Positions 1-9,079 of a DNA stretch of 64,000 nucleotides are shown piece after piece (the stretch's first letter is position 1; every line of letters begins with the position of its first letter). A program made the translations under genes and the position numbers. The notes under the pieces are model-generated. The model worked only from the letters and a program-made list of their open reading frames with translations. It had not been told where the DNA came from and made no database searches. Location: the NCBI GenBank assembly GCA_023423535.1, contig JAFAFL010000137.1:372001-436000 (forward strand). The letters are read 5' to 3'. Source of the stretch: Pseudomonadota bacterium. Its GTDB lineage: Bacteria; Myxococcota; Myxococcia; Myxococcales; Myxococcaceae.

Positions 1-1902
1 TCCGTCGTCGATGACGTGGACCTCGATCGTCTCGCTGGCAGAACCGCGAAACTCGCTGAACCGGTCCTGACGGTCGGTGCGGACGGTGAGGTGCCCGCCC
101 TTCTCGTCGAGCGCCTGCACCGCGTTCTGCACGAGGTTGATGAGCACCTGCTTGAGCTGCTCCGCGTCCGCGTCCACGCGCCCGAGCGACTCGTGGAGCT
201 GCACCTCCAGCTTCACCCGCTGCGGGATCTCGTTCTGGATGAGCCGGATCGTCCGCGTGACCACGTCGTTGATGTCGGTGGGAGCGAAGTTTTGCTTCAG
301 CGGCCGCGAGTAGTCGAGGAACGCGCTCACCACGCCGTTGAGCCGGTTCACCTCTTCGACGATCACGTCCATGAACTCGCGGTCTTCGCCGGTGATGTTC
401 GCGGGGTTGAGGCACTGGGTGGCGCCCTTGATCGCGCCGAGTGGATTGCGGATCTCGTGCGCCAGGCCCGCGGCCATCTCACCCAGCGCGGCGAGGCGAT
501 CGCGCTCGCGCATGCGCTCGTAGAGCTTGGAGTTCTCCACCACCACCGCGACCTGCTCGGCGATCTCCAGCACCAGGGCGATTTCGTCGGAGGCGAAGGC
601 CTCGGGCACGCGCTCGTCCCAGAGGTTGAGGAAGCCGATCACCCGGTCGTTGCCCACCAGCGGCACGGTGATTCCGCTCTTCATCTGGCCCATCGCCTGC
701 CGGATGTCGTTGATGCGCTTGAGCTCGTCGCGGTGCCGCTTGTGGTCGCCGGGGTTCTGCCGCAGCTCCAGCGTCCTGCGATCGAGGTGCTCGAGCAGCA
801 CCGCCTTCTCTCCACGCGCCAGCGCCGAGTTCACCAGCCCGCGCGCCATCGCCTGATCGAGAAACAGGGCCGGCTGCGGTCCGCGGAAGTTCAGCAGCCT
901 GAACCCGGGCCGGTCGTCCGCGAGGAGGTAGAGCGAGCCGTGCGTCACCCGGCGCGTCTCGTTGAAGCCATCGAGGATGACCCGCGCCAGCTCGTCCACG
1001 TCGATGATGTTGGCGATGCGCGCCTTGAGCTGGGTCAACGCGCGCAAGAGCTCGAAGCGCTCGCGGAAGAAGATGGCCACGACCTGCTCCTCGACCTTCG
1101 CGCGCAGGGGCTCGACGAGGATGATCATCACGAACGCGGCGACGACCGTGTTGAAGAGGAAGAGCGGCGCGTTGCCGTCCACCCAGATCGTCAGCGTGGC
1201 GAAGACCGCGGCGAGGATCACCGCCAGCACCGCCTGCGACGCCACCTTCCCCAGCAGCTCGTGCAGGTCCATCAACCGCAGGCGCAAGAGCGTCTGGGCG
1301 AGGAAGAAGAGGAAGAGGGTGACGACGATCGGCCCGAGGGAGGGGAAGGGGATCCCGAACCTCGGCAGGAAGTCCAAAGTGGCGAAGAGCACCGACGCCG
1401 CGACGCCCACCGCGAGGTAGCTCAGCCGCGCGCGCTCGATGCGCGACTCCACGACCGCCACGCGACGCACCACCAGCGACACGGTGACGAGCAGCGCGGC
1501 CATCACCCACGCGGTCAGCGCCACGCGGGCCCACAGCAGGTTCGACAGCGGCGAGAGCCCCACCGCCAATCCGAACAGGGCCGAGAGCAGGGCGATCCGG
1601 CGGCCGTACCGCAGCACGCTCGCTCGGACGGAGAGGAACTCGAGGAAGAAGGCGAGTGTCAGCGCCGGCACCAGCGCGCCGAGGATGAGCTGCGTGGACA
1701 CGCCGACCTGCGCCATCCACGGCCACTGCTCGGCGGGGATGATCGCGTAGAAGAACTGGGCGAAGTAGAAGCCGCCGACGGTCAGCGCGAGGATCGAATA
1801 CGCGGTGACGACGCGCGGACGCCCCGCCCGCAGGAGCATCGAGAGGCCGAGCGCCAGGCCCACGATCGCGGCCAGCAGCGCGCTTTGAGTACGGATGTCC
1901 AC
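1..1902 (-). CDS. Sensor histidine kinase, 7TM-type N-terminus plus GAF (C-terminus cut by window edge)
   Basis: The gene reads leftward and runs off the window start, so the end of the ATPase domain is missing. Seen: about seven hydrophobic segments in the first ~230 residues, a GAF-like region (~270-430), then a HisKA H-box GLAHEIRNPLG with the phospho-acceptor His near residue 482, an N-box (QVLINLVQNAVQAL) and the start of the G1 box (VIDDG) at the edge. Family knowledge: such kinases (AtoS/NtrB-like output core) autophosphorylate and signal to a response regulator, often of the NtrC type. The signal is unknown. The start is uncertain: GTG at 1902 or GTG at 1917, neither with a clear ribosome site. 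It is divergent from the lytic transglycosylase gene, with about 130 nt between them. A partner regulator, if adjacent, lies outside the window. Confidence 0.85.
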   Translation of the reverse strand, partial: MDIRTQSALLAAIVGLALGLSMLLRAGRPRVVTAYSILALTVGGFYFAQFFYAIIPAEQWPWMAQVGVSTQLILGALVPALTLAFFLEFLSVRASVLRYGRRIALLSALFGLAVGLSPLSNLLWARVALTAWVMAALLVTVSLVVRRVAVVESRIERARLSYLAVGVAASVLFATLDFLPRFGIPFPSLGPIVVTLFLFFLAQTLLRLRLMDLHELLGKVASQAVLAVILAAVFATLTIWVDGNAPLFLFNTVVAAFVMIILVEPLRAKVEEQVVAIFFRERFELLRALTQLKARIANIIDVDELARVILDGFNETRRVTHGSLYLLADDRPGFRLLNFRGPQPALFLDQAMARGLVNSALARGEKAVLLEHLDRRTLELRQNPGDHKRHRDELKRINDIRQAMGQMKSGITVPLVGNDRVIGFLNLWDERVPEAFASDEIALVLEIAEQVAVVVENSKLYERMRERDRLAALGEMAAGLAHEIRNPLGAIKGATQCLNPANITGEDREFMDVIVEEVNRLNGVVSAFLDYSRPLKQNFAPTDINDVVTRTIRLIQNEIPQRVKLEVQLHESLGRVDADAEQLKQVLINLVQNAVQALDEKGGHLTVRTDRQDRFSEFRGSASETIEVHVIDDG

Positions 1903-2029
1903 GGTCTGACCGTACACCCAACGAATGCGCGGCGGCCGATAGTCCCCCGGCGGAATTTCCGAAGCTCGCGCGGCATTGGGTGGGCGTCTTCGTGCCCGCT
2001 GCCCAAACGCGCCCTAGGATCCGCCGCGC

Positions 2030-4444
2030 ATGACCCCCTCCCTGTTCGTCTGGCCGCTCCTCGGCGCCGCCGCGCTGCTCGCTGCGCTCGAGCCTCCCAC
2101 GGCCCCCGACAGCGCAGCCGAAGCGCCGACGGTCACTGAAGCCCCCGCCTCAGCAACGCAGGACGAGGACGGCGAAGCTCTCAAGCCGACCCCATCTCCC
2201 GCCGAGCGTCCGGTCAGCTCGCGTGGCTTCGTGCTGGTGAAGAACCCGGCGTTCCCCTTCGAGCGCGCCCTGGAGAAGGCGGCGAAAGCGCCAAAGCCCG
2301 CGGTGGATCGGGGCATGCGGTACGAGGAGAAGGATCTCTCCCCGTACTTCGCCGAGGGCCACCTGCTGGAGGCGCGCACCGCGTTCGGGAAGGGGCAGTA
2401 CGCGCGCGTGCGCGAGCTGCTCGCGGAGGAGACGTCACTGCCCGCCCGCTACCTCCGTGCGCTGGCCGCGGTGCGGGGTGAACTGCACGAGCCCGCCGCC
2501 GCGGAGATGGCCGCGCTCGCCGACGAGTACGGGCCGATGCGGGATCGCTGCCTCGCGCACGCGGCCGCGTCCTTTGAGCAGCTGCGCCAGTTCGATCGCG
2601 CGGCGGAGCTCTACGGTCAGGTCCGCCGAGGATCGCGGGTGTGGGTGGACGCTCAGCTCGGGCTCTTCCGCACGCTGAAGGCGACGAACCGGCTCGACGA
2701 GGCCGCCGACGCGTTGAAGCCCCTCACGGAGCTGCGCGCGCCCGGCTGGGGCCGCAACGTTCCCGCGGAGGCGCTGCTCGCTTTGGCGGAGCTGGAGCGC
2801 GCGCGGAAGCGGCCGCAGGCAGAGCGGGAGGCGCTCTGGAAGGTGTGGGCGCAGAACCCGCTCTCGCCGGTCTCGAAGCGGATCGAAGCCCGGCTGGACC
2901 TGAAGAACGTGCCGCTGGAGCGCTACGTCGACCGGGCCGAAGCGCTGATCGAGTCGCACCGCAACCAGGCGGGCATCACCTATCTGGAGCCGAAGCTCGC
3001 GGAGTTGAAGCTGCCGGACCCGCTCGCCTGCCGCGCGCGCTTCGTGATGGGCAAGGCGCTGCGGAAGGAGCGCCAGCACCTGCGCGCGATCGAGGTGCTC
3101 GAGCCGGTGGTGGAGAAGTGCCGCGACCCGGACCTGCGTCCGCGCGCGATGTACGTGCTCGCGTCGTCACGGTCGATCGCCACCGCCGCCTACGGCTCGA
3201 AGGTGTACGCCGCGCTGGCGCAGGACTACCCGGAGCACTCCTTCGCGGACGACGCGCTCTTCTACGGCGCCGAGCTCGATCTGAAGAACGGCGACATCCC
3301 CTCCGCGCTGGAGCGGCTCGAGCTCATCGGCCAGCGCTACCCGGAGGGCGACTACGCCGCGGAGGCGCTCTTCAAGTCCTTCTGGATCCGCCGCGCGCAG
3401 GGCGACCGCGAGGCCGCGCTGGCGGTGCTCGACCGGATCGACGCGCTCTTCGCCGACGCCTTCGAGAGCTACGAGCGCGAACGCTCCCGCTACTGGCGCG
3501 CGCGCATGCACGAGGGCGCGGGCGAGACGAAGGAGGCGGTGCAGCTGCTCGAGCAGCTCGCGGTCGATCACCCGGCGACGTACTACGGCCTCATCGCGCG
3601 CAAGCGCCTCGCCCGGCTCGATCAGGCCGCGAGCGCACGGGTCGCGGAGCAGCTCACGTTCCCCCCCGCCGGTTCGGTGTGGCCGATGCACGCGGGCCCC
3701 TTGAGCACGGATCCGCACTTCCTCACCGCGGTGGAGCTCTACCGGCTGGGCTTCCCCGAAGCGGTGACGACGGAGCTGCTCGCGGCGAACCGCACCCGCG
3801 CACCCCCGGAGGCGGTGCGGCTCGTCGTGGTGCTGCTCGACAAGGTGGGCGACCAGCGGGCGGCGCACGGCGTGGCGCGCACGAGCCTGCGCGGCGACAT
3901 CACCGGCCGGATCACCGCGCAGAACCGGGCGGTGTGGGAGCTCGCCTATCCGCGCGCGTTCCGCCCGATGATCGAGAAGCACACGAAGGATGCGGGCATC
4001 GATCCCGACCTCTTGCAGGCGCTGATGCGCGAGGAGAGCGCGCTCGATCCGAAGGCGATGTCCTGGGCCGGCGCGCTGGGCCTCACGCAGCTGATGCCCT
4101 CGACCGCGAAGAGCGTGGGAAGGCGGCTGGGGATCAAGAACATCACCCACCAGCGGCTGCTCGAGCCCGACCTGAACATCCGTATCGGCTCCGCCTATCT
4201 CGGCGAACTGATGAAGCAGTTCGACGGCACGCACGAGTACGCCATCGCCGGCTACAACGCGGGCGGCGGGGCCTCGGTGAAGTGGCGGCGCGAGCGTCCG
4301 ACGCACGAGGTCGACGAGTGGGTGGAGGAGATCCCCATCTCCGAGACGCGCGGCTACGTGAAGCGTGTGCTGCGCACCTACAACACCTACCAGCTGCTCT
4401 ACCGCCCGCCCGCCTCCCCGGCGACTCGGACGGCAGAGAGGTAG
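2030..4444 (+). CDS. Soluble lytic murein transglycosylase with TPR-like helical domain (Slt family)
   Basis: An 804-residue protein with an N-terminal export signal (hydrophobic residues ~5-20), a long alpha-helical superhelical region of TPR-like repeats (~100-590), and a C-terminal SLT domain (~640-790). The catalytic glutamate is E669 in the motif MREESALD. The family motifs GLTQLMPSTA and AIAGYNAGGG follow. Family role: non-hydrolytic cleavage of the MurNAc-GlcNAc bond in periplasmic peptidoglycan, giving anhydro-muropeptides. It is slightly longer than E. coli Slt70 but has the same layout. No good Shine-Dalgarno sequence precedes the ATG; a -10-like TAGGAT lies at 2015-2020, nine bases before the start, so the mRNA may be leaderless. 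Confidence 0.92.
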   Translation: MTPSLFVWPLLGAAALLAALEPPTAPDSAAEAPTVTEAPASATQDEDGEALKPTPSPAERPVSSRGFVLVKNPAFPFERALEKAAKAPKPAVDRGMRYEEKDLSPYFAEGHLLEARTAFGKGQYARVRELLAEETSLPARYLRALAAVRGELHEPAAAEMAALADEYGPMRDRCLAHAAASFEQLRQFDRAAELYGQVRRGSRVWVDAQLGLFRTLKATNRLDEAADALKPLTELRAPGWGRNVPAEALLALAELERARKRPQAEREALWKVWAQNPLSPVSKRIEARLDLKNVPLERYVDRAEALIESHRNQAGITYLEPKLAELKLPDPLACRARFVMGKALRKERQHLRAIEVLEPVVEKCRDPDLRPRAMYVLASSRSIATAAYGSKVYAALAQDYPEHSFADDALFYGAELDLKNGDIPSALERLELIGQRYPEGDYAAEALFKSFWIRRAQGDREAALAVLDRIDALFADAFESYERERSRYWRARMHEGAGETKEAVQLLEQLAVDHPATYYGLIARKRLARLDQAASARVAEQLTFPPAGSVWPMHAGPLSTDPHFLTAVELYRLGFPEAVTTELLAANRTRAPPEAVRLVVVLLDKVGDQRAAHGVARTSLRGDITGRITAQNRAVWELAYPRAFRPMIEKHTKDAGIDPDLLQALMREESALDPKAMSWAGALGLTQLMPSTAKSVGRRLGIKNITHQRLLEPDLNIRIGSAYLGELMKQFDGTHEYAIAGYNAGGGASVKWRRERPTHEVDEWVEEIPISETRGYVKRVLRTYNTYQLLYRPPASPATRTAER

Positions 4445-4480
4445 CGGCCCGAGGGAGGGGCTGACTATTCTTCGCTCGTC

Positions 4481-5896
4481 GTGGAAGACGAGCCAGTAAG
4501 CACTCCGGCGGCCAGGCGGCAAACGCTGCTTCGCGCGCTCCCTTCGGTGGATGAGCTGCTGCAGCGGCCGTCCCTGCGTTCCCTTCTCTCTGAACATCCG
4601 CGGGCCCGGGCGGTCGCCGCAGTGCGCAAGGCGATCGCCACTGCGCGCTCGCGCGTCCTCGCCGGCGATGCGCGGCCCTTCGACGAAGCAGACGTCCGCG
4701 ACGCGCTGGGCGAGCTGACCCGTCCGCGGCTGACGCGGGTGCTCAACGCCACCGGCGTGGTGCTGCACACGAACCTCGGTCGCGCGCCGCTGGCGGAGAA
4801 GGCCGTGGCGCGCGTGGCGCAGGTCGCGGGCAGCTACTCGAACCTCGAGTACGACCTCGACGAGGGCGCGCGCGGCAGCCGCTACGCGCCGGTGGTGGAG
4901 CTGCTCCGCTCGCTGACCTCGGCCGAGTCCGCGGTGGTGGTGAACAACAACGCGGCGGCGGTGCTGCTGGTGCTCGCGGCGCTGGGGCAGGGCAAGGAGG
5001 TCATCGTCTCCCGCGGCGAGCTGGTGGAGATAGGCGGCGGCTTCCGGATCCCGGACGTGATGCGCCAGTCTGGCGCGCGGCTGGTGGAGGTCGGCACCAC
5101 CAACCGCACGCGGCTGTCGGACTACGAGAACGCGATCACGGCCGACACCGCGCTGCTCCTCAAGGTGCACCGCTCGAACTTCGCGCTGGTGGGCTTCACC
5201 GAAGAGGTCTCCACCCAGGAGCTGGCGGGGCTCGCGCACGCGCGCGGGATCGCGATGTTCGAGGACCTCGGCTCGGGCTCCCTCTCTTCGTTGTCCGACG
5301 TGGAGGGCCTCACGCCCGAGCCCACCGTGCGCGGCGTCGTCGAGCGCGGCGCGGACGTCGTCTGCTTCTCCGGCGACAAGCTCCTCGGCGGTCCGCAGGC
5401 GGGGATCGTGGTGGGCCGCAGCCAGTTGATCGACAAGGTCCGCAAGCACCCGCTGAACCGGGCGCTGCGGGTGGACAAGATGACCGTGGCCGCGCTGGAG
5501 GCCACGCTGGAACTCTATCGGGACGAGCAGCACGATCAGATCCCCACCTTGCAGATGCTGCGTCAGCCGCGCGAAGCCCTGCGCGCGCGCGCCCACGGCC
5601 TGAAGGAATGTCTCTCGCGCGAAGGTGTTGAGGCGGACGTGGTCGAGACCCGCGCGCAGGTCGGCGGCGGGGCGATGCCGCTCGCCGAGCCCGTCTCCTT
5701 TGCCTGCGCCGTGCGGCACGACTCGCCGGTCGGGCTGCAGGAGCGCATGCGGAGCGCCGCGGTTCCGGTGATTGGCAGGATCAGCGAGGAGCGGTTGCTT
5801 CTCGATGTGAGGTGCCTCGCAGATGCCGAACTGCCAGAGGTGGCCCGGGCCGTCTCGGGCTGTCTCCGGCAGAAGGACGATGGGAGCACGGGATGA
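4481..5896 (+). CDS. selA: L-seryl-tRNA(Sec) selenium transferase
   Basis: A 471-residue PLP enzyme that converts seryl-tRNA(Sec) to selenocysteinyl-tRNA(Sec) with selenophosphate, in the cytoplasm. Length and motifs match SelA: the N-terminal tRNA-binding helical part (VDELLQRP), RVLNATGVVLHTNLGRAPL, the NNNAAAVLLVLAAL segment, EDLGSGSL, and the PLP-lysine K300 in SGDKLLGGPQAG. The start is GTG at 4481. The purine-rich GAGGGAGGGG lies too far upstream (4451-4460) to act as a Shine-Dalgarno sequence, while TATTCT at 4466-4471 sits nine bases before the GTG, so a leaderless transcript is possible. The stop overlaps the HNH gene start (ATGA), so the two are translationally coupled. selB, selC and selD were not seen in the window. 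Confidence 0.95.
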   Translation: MEDEPVSTPAARRQTLLRALPSVDELLQRPSLRSLLSEHPRARAVAAVRKAIATARSRVLAGDARPFDEADVRDALGELTRPRLTRVLNATGVVLHTNLGRAPLAEKAVARVAQVAGSYSNLEYDLDEGARGSRYAPVVELLRSLTSAESAVVVNNNAAAVLLVLAALGQGKEVIVSRGELVEIGGGFRIPDVMRQSGARLVEVGTTNRTRLSDYENAITADTALLLKVHRSNFALVGFTEEVSTQELAGLAHARGIAMFEDLGSGSLSSLSDVEGLTPEPTVRGVVERGADVVCFSGDKLLGGPQAGIVVGRSQLIDKVRKHPLNRALRVDKMTVAALEATLELYRDEQHDQIPTLQMLRQPREALRARAHGLKECLSREGVEADVVETRAQVGGGAMPLAEPVSFACAVRHDSPVGLQERMRSAAVPVIGRISEERLLLDVRCLADAELPEVARAVSGCLRQKDDGSTG

Positions 5897-6504
5897 ACCA
5901 GACGGCGGTGCTGAACAGCAGCGTGTTGGTCCTCAACCGGTTCTATCAGCCGGTCCACGTGACCTCGGTGAAGCGCGCCTTCGCGCTGCTCTACCAGGGA
6001 GTCGCCAAGGCCATCGACCAGCAGTACCGCCTCTACGAGTTTCACGACTGGGCCGCGCTCGCCGCGGCTCACCACGACAGCATCGGCACCCTGCAGCGGC
6101 GCATCCGCATCCCGCGCGTGGTGGTGCTCATGGCGTACGAGTACCTGCCGAAAGGCCGCGTCCGCTTCTCGCGCCTGAACATCTACGCGCGCGATCACGA
6201 CACCTGTCAGTACTGCTCCCGCAACCTGCCGCGCAACGAGCTGAACCTCGACCACGTCGTGCCCCGCGCGCAGGGCGGCAAGACGACCTGGGAGAACGTC
6301 GTCTGCTCCTGCATCACCTGCAATCTGCGGAAGGGCGGCCGCACGCCCGAACAGGCAGGCATGCGCCTGCTGAAGAAGCCCGTGCGCCCGAGGTGGACGC
6401 CGATCACCCGAGGCATCTCGCGCCGGGTGACCTACCGGGAGTGGCTGCCGTTCCTCAACGTCGCGGATGCGTCGTACTGGAACGTCGAGCTGCTCGACGA
6501 GTAG
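5893..6504 (+). CDS. HNH endonuclease family protein
   Basis: A 203-residue protein with a compact zinc-stabilised HNH domain: the CxxC pair C105/C108, the NLDHVVPRAQGG motif with the metal-binding His near H121, a WENVV segment, then a second pair CITC and the closing NLRKGGRTPEQAGM. The N-terminal ~95 residues (VLVLNRFYQPV, VKRAFALLYQG) are the extension usually seen in this stand-alone bacterial HNH family. Members are metal-dependent nucleases, but the cellular role of this group is unsettled. The ATG at 5893 overlaps the selA stop by four bases; a longer frame upstream lies inside selA and is rejected. Coupling to selA is an arrangement worth comparing across genomes. Confidence 0.88.
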   Translation: MNQTAVLNSSVLVLNRFYQPVHVTSVKRAFALLYQGVAKAIDQQYRLYEFHDWAALAAAHHDSIGTLQRRIRIPRVVVLMAYEYLPKGRVRFSRLNIYARDHDTCQYCSRNLPRNELNLDHVVPRAQGGKTTWENVVCSCITCNLRKGGRTPEQAGMRLLKKPVRPRWTPITRGISRRVTYREWLPFLNVADASYWNVELLDE

Positions 6505-6550
6505 CAACCGCGGTTTCGCCCCACGAGGTGCGGTGGTAGATCGCCGCGCC

Positions 6551-7558
6551 GTGCAGGGGACTCAATCAGTCGGTGGCGGCGGGCCCGCTCGCAGATCCGC
6601 GCCGCGGCTGGTGGCGGTGGGCGGCGGCAAGGGCGGCATCGGCAAGACGCTGGTGTCGGTGAACCTCGCGGTGGCGCTCGCGCAGAGCGGGCAGCGCGTG
6701 GTGGTGGTGGACGCGGACCTCGGCGGCGCCAACGCGCACACCTGTCTCGGCATCCCGCAGCCGCAGCACACCCTGAGCGACTTCGTGCTCCGCAAGGCCC
6801 AGAAGCTCGAGGACGTGCGGATGCCCACGCCGGTCCCCGGGCTCACGCTGATCGGCGGCGCGCACGACGCGCTGGATGTGGCGAACCTCAAGTTCCAGCA
6901 GAAGCAAAGGCTCCTGCGGAACCTCGGCGGGCTGGACGCGGACACGGTGGTGCTCGACCTCGGCGCGGGCACGTCGTTCAACGTGCTCGACTTCTTCCTC
7001 CTCGCGCACCACGCGGTGCTGGTGATGCTCCCCGAGCCCACCTCGATCGAGAACGCCTACCGCTTCGTGAAGAGCGCGTTCTTCCGCCGGCTGCAGGACA
7101 TGGCGGAGGAGCTCGGCGTGGAGGGGCTGGTGGAGCATGCGCTCTCGTCGAAGGAGGGCGCGGTCCGCACGCCGCTCGAGCTCATCAGCCGCGCGCGTTC
7201 TGTCGATGCGGCCGCCGGTGCGAGGCTGGAGCGCGAGCTCGAGTCCTTCCGCGTGCGGCTGATCGTGAACCAGGTGCGCGGGCCGGGAGACGTGGACGTG
7301 GGCCACGCGGTGGTGAAGGCGTGGCGGAAGTTCTTCGGGCTGAACCTCGACTACCTCGGCGCCGTGTCGTGGGATGACGACGCGTGGCGCGCGGTGAGGA
7401 AGAGGCGGCCGCTGCTGCTCGAGGCCCCGCAGAGCGCGGCCGCGGAGGGCGTGCGGAGGATCGCGCAGAACCTCCTCGCGCTGGAAATCCCCGAACCGGA
7501 TCCTGCGCTGCTGAGTGAGCCGGACACGCCATCGTCGAGCGAGGAGACCGGGCAGTGA
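6551..7558 (+). CDS. MinD/ParA-type P-loop ATPase
   Basis: A protein of about 335 residues with the deviant Walker A motif GGGKGGIGKT near its N-terminus, the Walker A' VVVVDADLGGANAH and the Walker B-like VVLDLGAG. The family (MinD, FlhG, ParA) forms ATP-dependent dimers that position proteins at the cell pole or membrane. It is most like the FlhG/MinD group (LGIPQPQHTLSDF). The last 20 or so residues are disordered, with no clear membrane-targeting helix. The start is uncertain. GTG at 6551 is preferred because the codons between 6533 and 6551 have A/T third positions unlike the gene, and GTAGAT/TAGATC lies 8-9 bases upstream; GTG at 6533 is the alternative. It overlaps the next gene by four bases (GTGA), so the two probably act together. 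Confidence 0.88.
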   Translation: MQGTQSVGGGGPARRSAPRLVAVGGGKGGIGKTLVSVNLAVALAQSGQRVVVVDADLGGANAHTCLGIPQPQHTLSDFVLRKAQKLEDVRMPTPVPGLTLIGGAHDALDVANLKFQQKQRLLRNLGGLDADTVVLDLGAGTSFNVLDFFLLAHHAVLVMLPEPTSIENAYRFVKSAFFRRLQDMAEELGVEGLVEHALSSKEGAVRTPLELISRARSVDAAAGARLERELESFRVRLIVNQVRGPGDVDVGHAVVKAWRKFFGLNLDYLGAVSWDDDAWRAVRKRRPLLLEAPQSAAAEGVRRIAQNLLALEIPEPDPALLSEPDTPSSSEETGQ

Positions 7559-9051
7559 AGCCGTACCGCGAGCAGACCTATTACGAACTCCTCGAGGTGC
7601 CGCACACCGCATCGATGGATGAGATCCGCGCCGCGTACGAGCGCTCCGTCGCGCTCTACGATCCGGAGAACCCGGCGCTCTATCCGCTGGGCGATCCGGA
7701 GCAGGTGGAGGAGCTGAAGAAGTTGCTCCTCGAGGCGATGGAGATCCTCACCGACCCGGACCTGCGCGTGGAGTACGACCGGTCGCTGCGCGAGGGAGAG
7801 GGACACGGCGCGCAGGGCGTGGAGGCCGCCGAACTCGACGCGCGGGCCAACGAGGCGCGCAAGCACGCGGATGATGCGCTGGAGCGGAAGGCCCATTCGC
7901 ACGCGCCGACGCATCCGCGCGCTTCCGCGAGCCATTCGACCGCGCCCAGGTTCGCGATCTCGTACATCCCGGCGGGTGGCACGGCCGCTGCCGTGAGCGC
8001 GGAGGGGCAGGGGACCGCCGCCGTCTCCACCGGCACCCGCGCGCCCGCGGTGGGTGAGCAGTCCGTGCAGGTGCCCGTTCAGCCGCAGGCCGCAAAGCCG
8101 CAGAAGGTCGCGCAGGCAGCTCCGGCGGCCTCGCAGGTTCATCCGGCGGTCGAGGCGTCCCCTCCGGCGATCGAGGCGGCCCCTCCGGCGGTCGAGGCGG
8201 CCCCTCCGGCGGTCGAGGCGTCCCCTCCGGCGGTCGAGGCGTCTGCTCCGGCAGTCGAGGCATCTCCTCCGGCGGTCGCGCAGCCTTCTCCGGCGGTCGC
8301 GCCGCCTTCTCCGGTGGTCGCGCAGCCTTCTCCGGCCGTCGCGCAAACTCCTCCGGCCGTCGCGCAGACTCCTCCGGCGGTCGCGCAGGGTTCTCCGGAC
8401 GTCGCGCAGGCTTCTCCGGCGGTCGCGCAGCCTTCTTCGTCAGTCGCGCAGACTCCTCCGGCGGTCGCGCAGCCTTCTTCGTCGGTCGCGCAGCCTTCCT
8501 CGTCGGTCGCGCAGGCTTCTCCGAACGTCGCGCAGGCTTCTCCGGACGTCGCGCAGGTCTCTCCGGACGCCGCGCAGGCTCCTCCGGACGCCGCACACGA
8601 AGTGGCCGACGCCCCGCCTGCCACTCCCGCCGCGGCGGCCACGGTGGAGGTGATCGCCACGCCCGTCGCCGTGACGGAGATCCCTGCTGAGACCGGGATC
8701 GTGCACGTGCCGGCGCCGGCGGCCCCCCCACCGCGTGTCCCTCCTGCGCGCGAGAACCCGCCGGCTCGTCCTCGTCCGCTGGAACTCCCTGCGGACACCG
8801 AGTTCAACGGGGAGCTCATCCGGCAGATCCGCAAGAACCGCGGGATGTCGCTGCAGGTGCTCGCGGAGCGGACGCGGATCGGGACGCGGCACCTGGAGAA
8901 CGTGGAGGCGGATCGCTACGACGCGCTGCCGCCGGCGGTGTACCTGCGCGGGATCCTGATGAGCCTCGCGCGGGAGCTGGGGGTGGATCCGGTGCGGGTG
9001 TCGAAGAGCTACCTCGATCTCGTGGAGCGGGCGAAGAGCCGGTTGAAGTAG
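7555..9051 (+). CDS. J-domain / heptad-repeat / RodZ-type HTH chimeric protein
   Basis: A 498-residue protein with three parts. Residues ~5-85 look like a DnaJ-type J domain (YYELLEVPHTASMDEIRAAY, DPDLRVEYDRSL), but the canonical HPD tripeptide is not evident, so stimulation of Hsp70 is doubtful. Residues ~199-345 are 21 tandem seven-residue repeats rich in Val, Ala, Gln, Ser and Pro. Residues ~420-498 are an HTH_25 domain like the cytoplasmic part of RodZ (FNGELIRQIRKNRGMSLQVL, RTRIGTRHLENVE). No transmembrane segment follows the HTH, unlike true RodZ. It is translationally coupled to the MinD-like ATPase. I infer a cytoplasmic scaffold or adaptor with a flexible linker; the function is unknown. 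Confidence 0.85.
   Translation: MKPYREQTYYELLEVPHTASMDEIRAAYERSVALYDPENPALYPLGDPEQVEELKKLLLEAMEILTDPDLRVEYDRSLREGEGHGAQGVEAAELDARANEARKHADDALERKAHSHAPTHPRASASHSTAPRFAISYIPAGGTAAAVSAEGQGTAAVSTGTRAPAVGEQSVQVPVQPQAAKPQKVAQAAPAASQVHPAVEASPPAIEAAPPAVEAAPPAVEASPPAVEASAPAVEASPPAVAQPSPAVAPPSPVVAQPSPAVAQTPPAVAQTPPAVAQGSPDVAQASPAVAQPSSSVAQTPPAVAQPSSSVAQPSSSVAQASPNVAQASPDVAQVSPDAAQAPPDAAHEVADAPPATPAAAATVEVIATPVAVTEIPAETGIVHVPAPAAPPPRVPPARENPPARPRPLELPADTEFNGELIRQIRKNRGMSLQVLAERTRIGTRHLENVEADRYDALPPAVYLRGILMSLARELGVDPVRVSKSYLDLVERAKSRLK
8149..8589 (+). repeat. 21-bp tandem repeat array coding a heptapeptide repeat
   Basis: About 21 direct units of 21 bp lie in frame within the J/HTH protein gene. Early units read VEASPPA, middle units VAQPSPA or VAQTPPA, later units VAQASPD. 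The units diverge by type along the array, which suggests local duplications. Both strands look open here because of base composition. Repeat number probably varies between strains. Confidence 0.92.
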
Positions 9052-9079
9052 CCCTTGCCGTGGGCCACACTCCCCGCAC

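Noticed and set aside
16..2139. 707-codon plus-strand open frame across the histidine kinase region
   Set aside because: The minus-strand frame carries clear kinase motifs; the plus-strand product is His/Arg/Glu-rich without domains.
3167..5719. 850-codon minus-strand frame opposite the transglycosylase and selA
   Set aside because: It is antisense to two enzymes with catalytic motifs and has no signal, start site or domain of its own.
7748..8834. Several open frames on both strands over the 21-bp repeats (Arg/Arg-Ser repeats, Pro-Glu-Lys repeats)
   Set aside because: A repeat whose length is a multiple of three is open in many frames. Only the plus frame with J-like and HTH domains at its ends makes sense.
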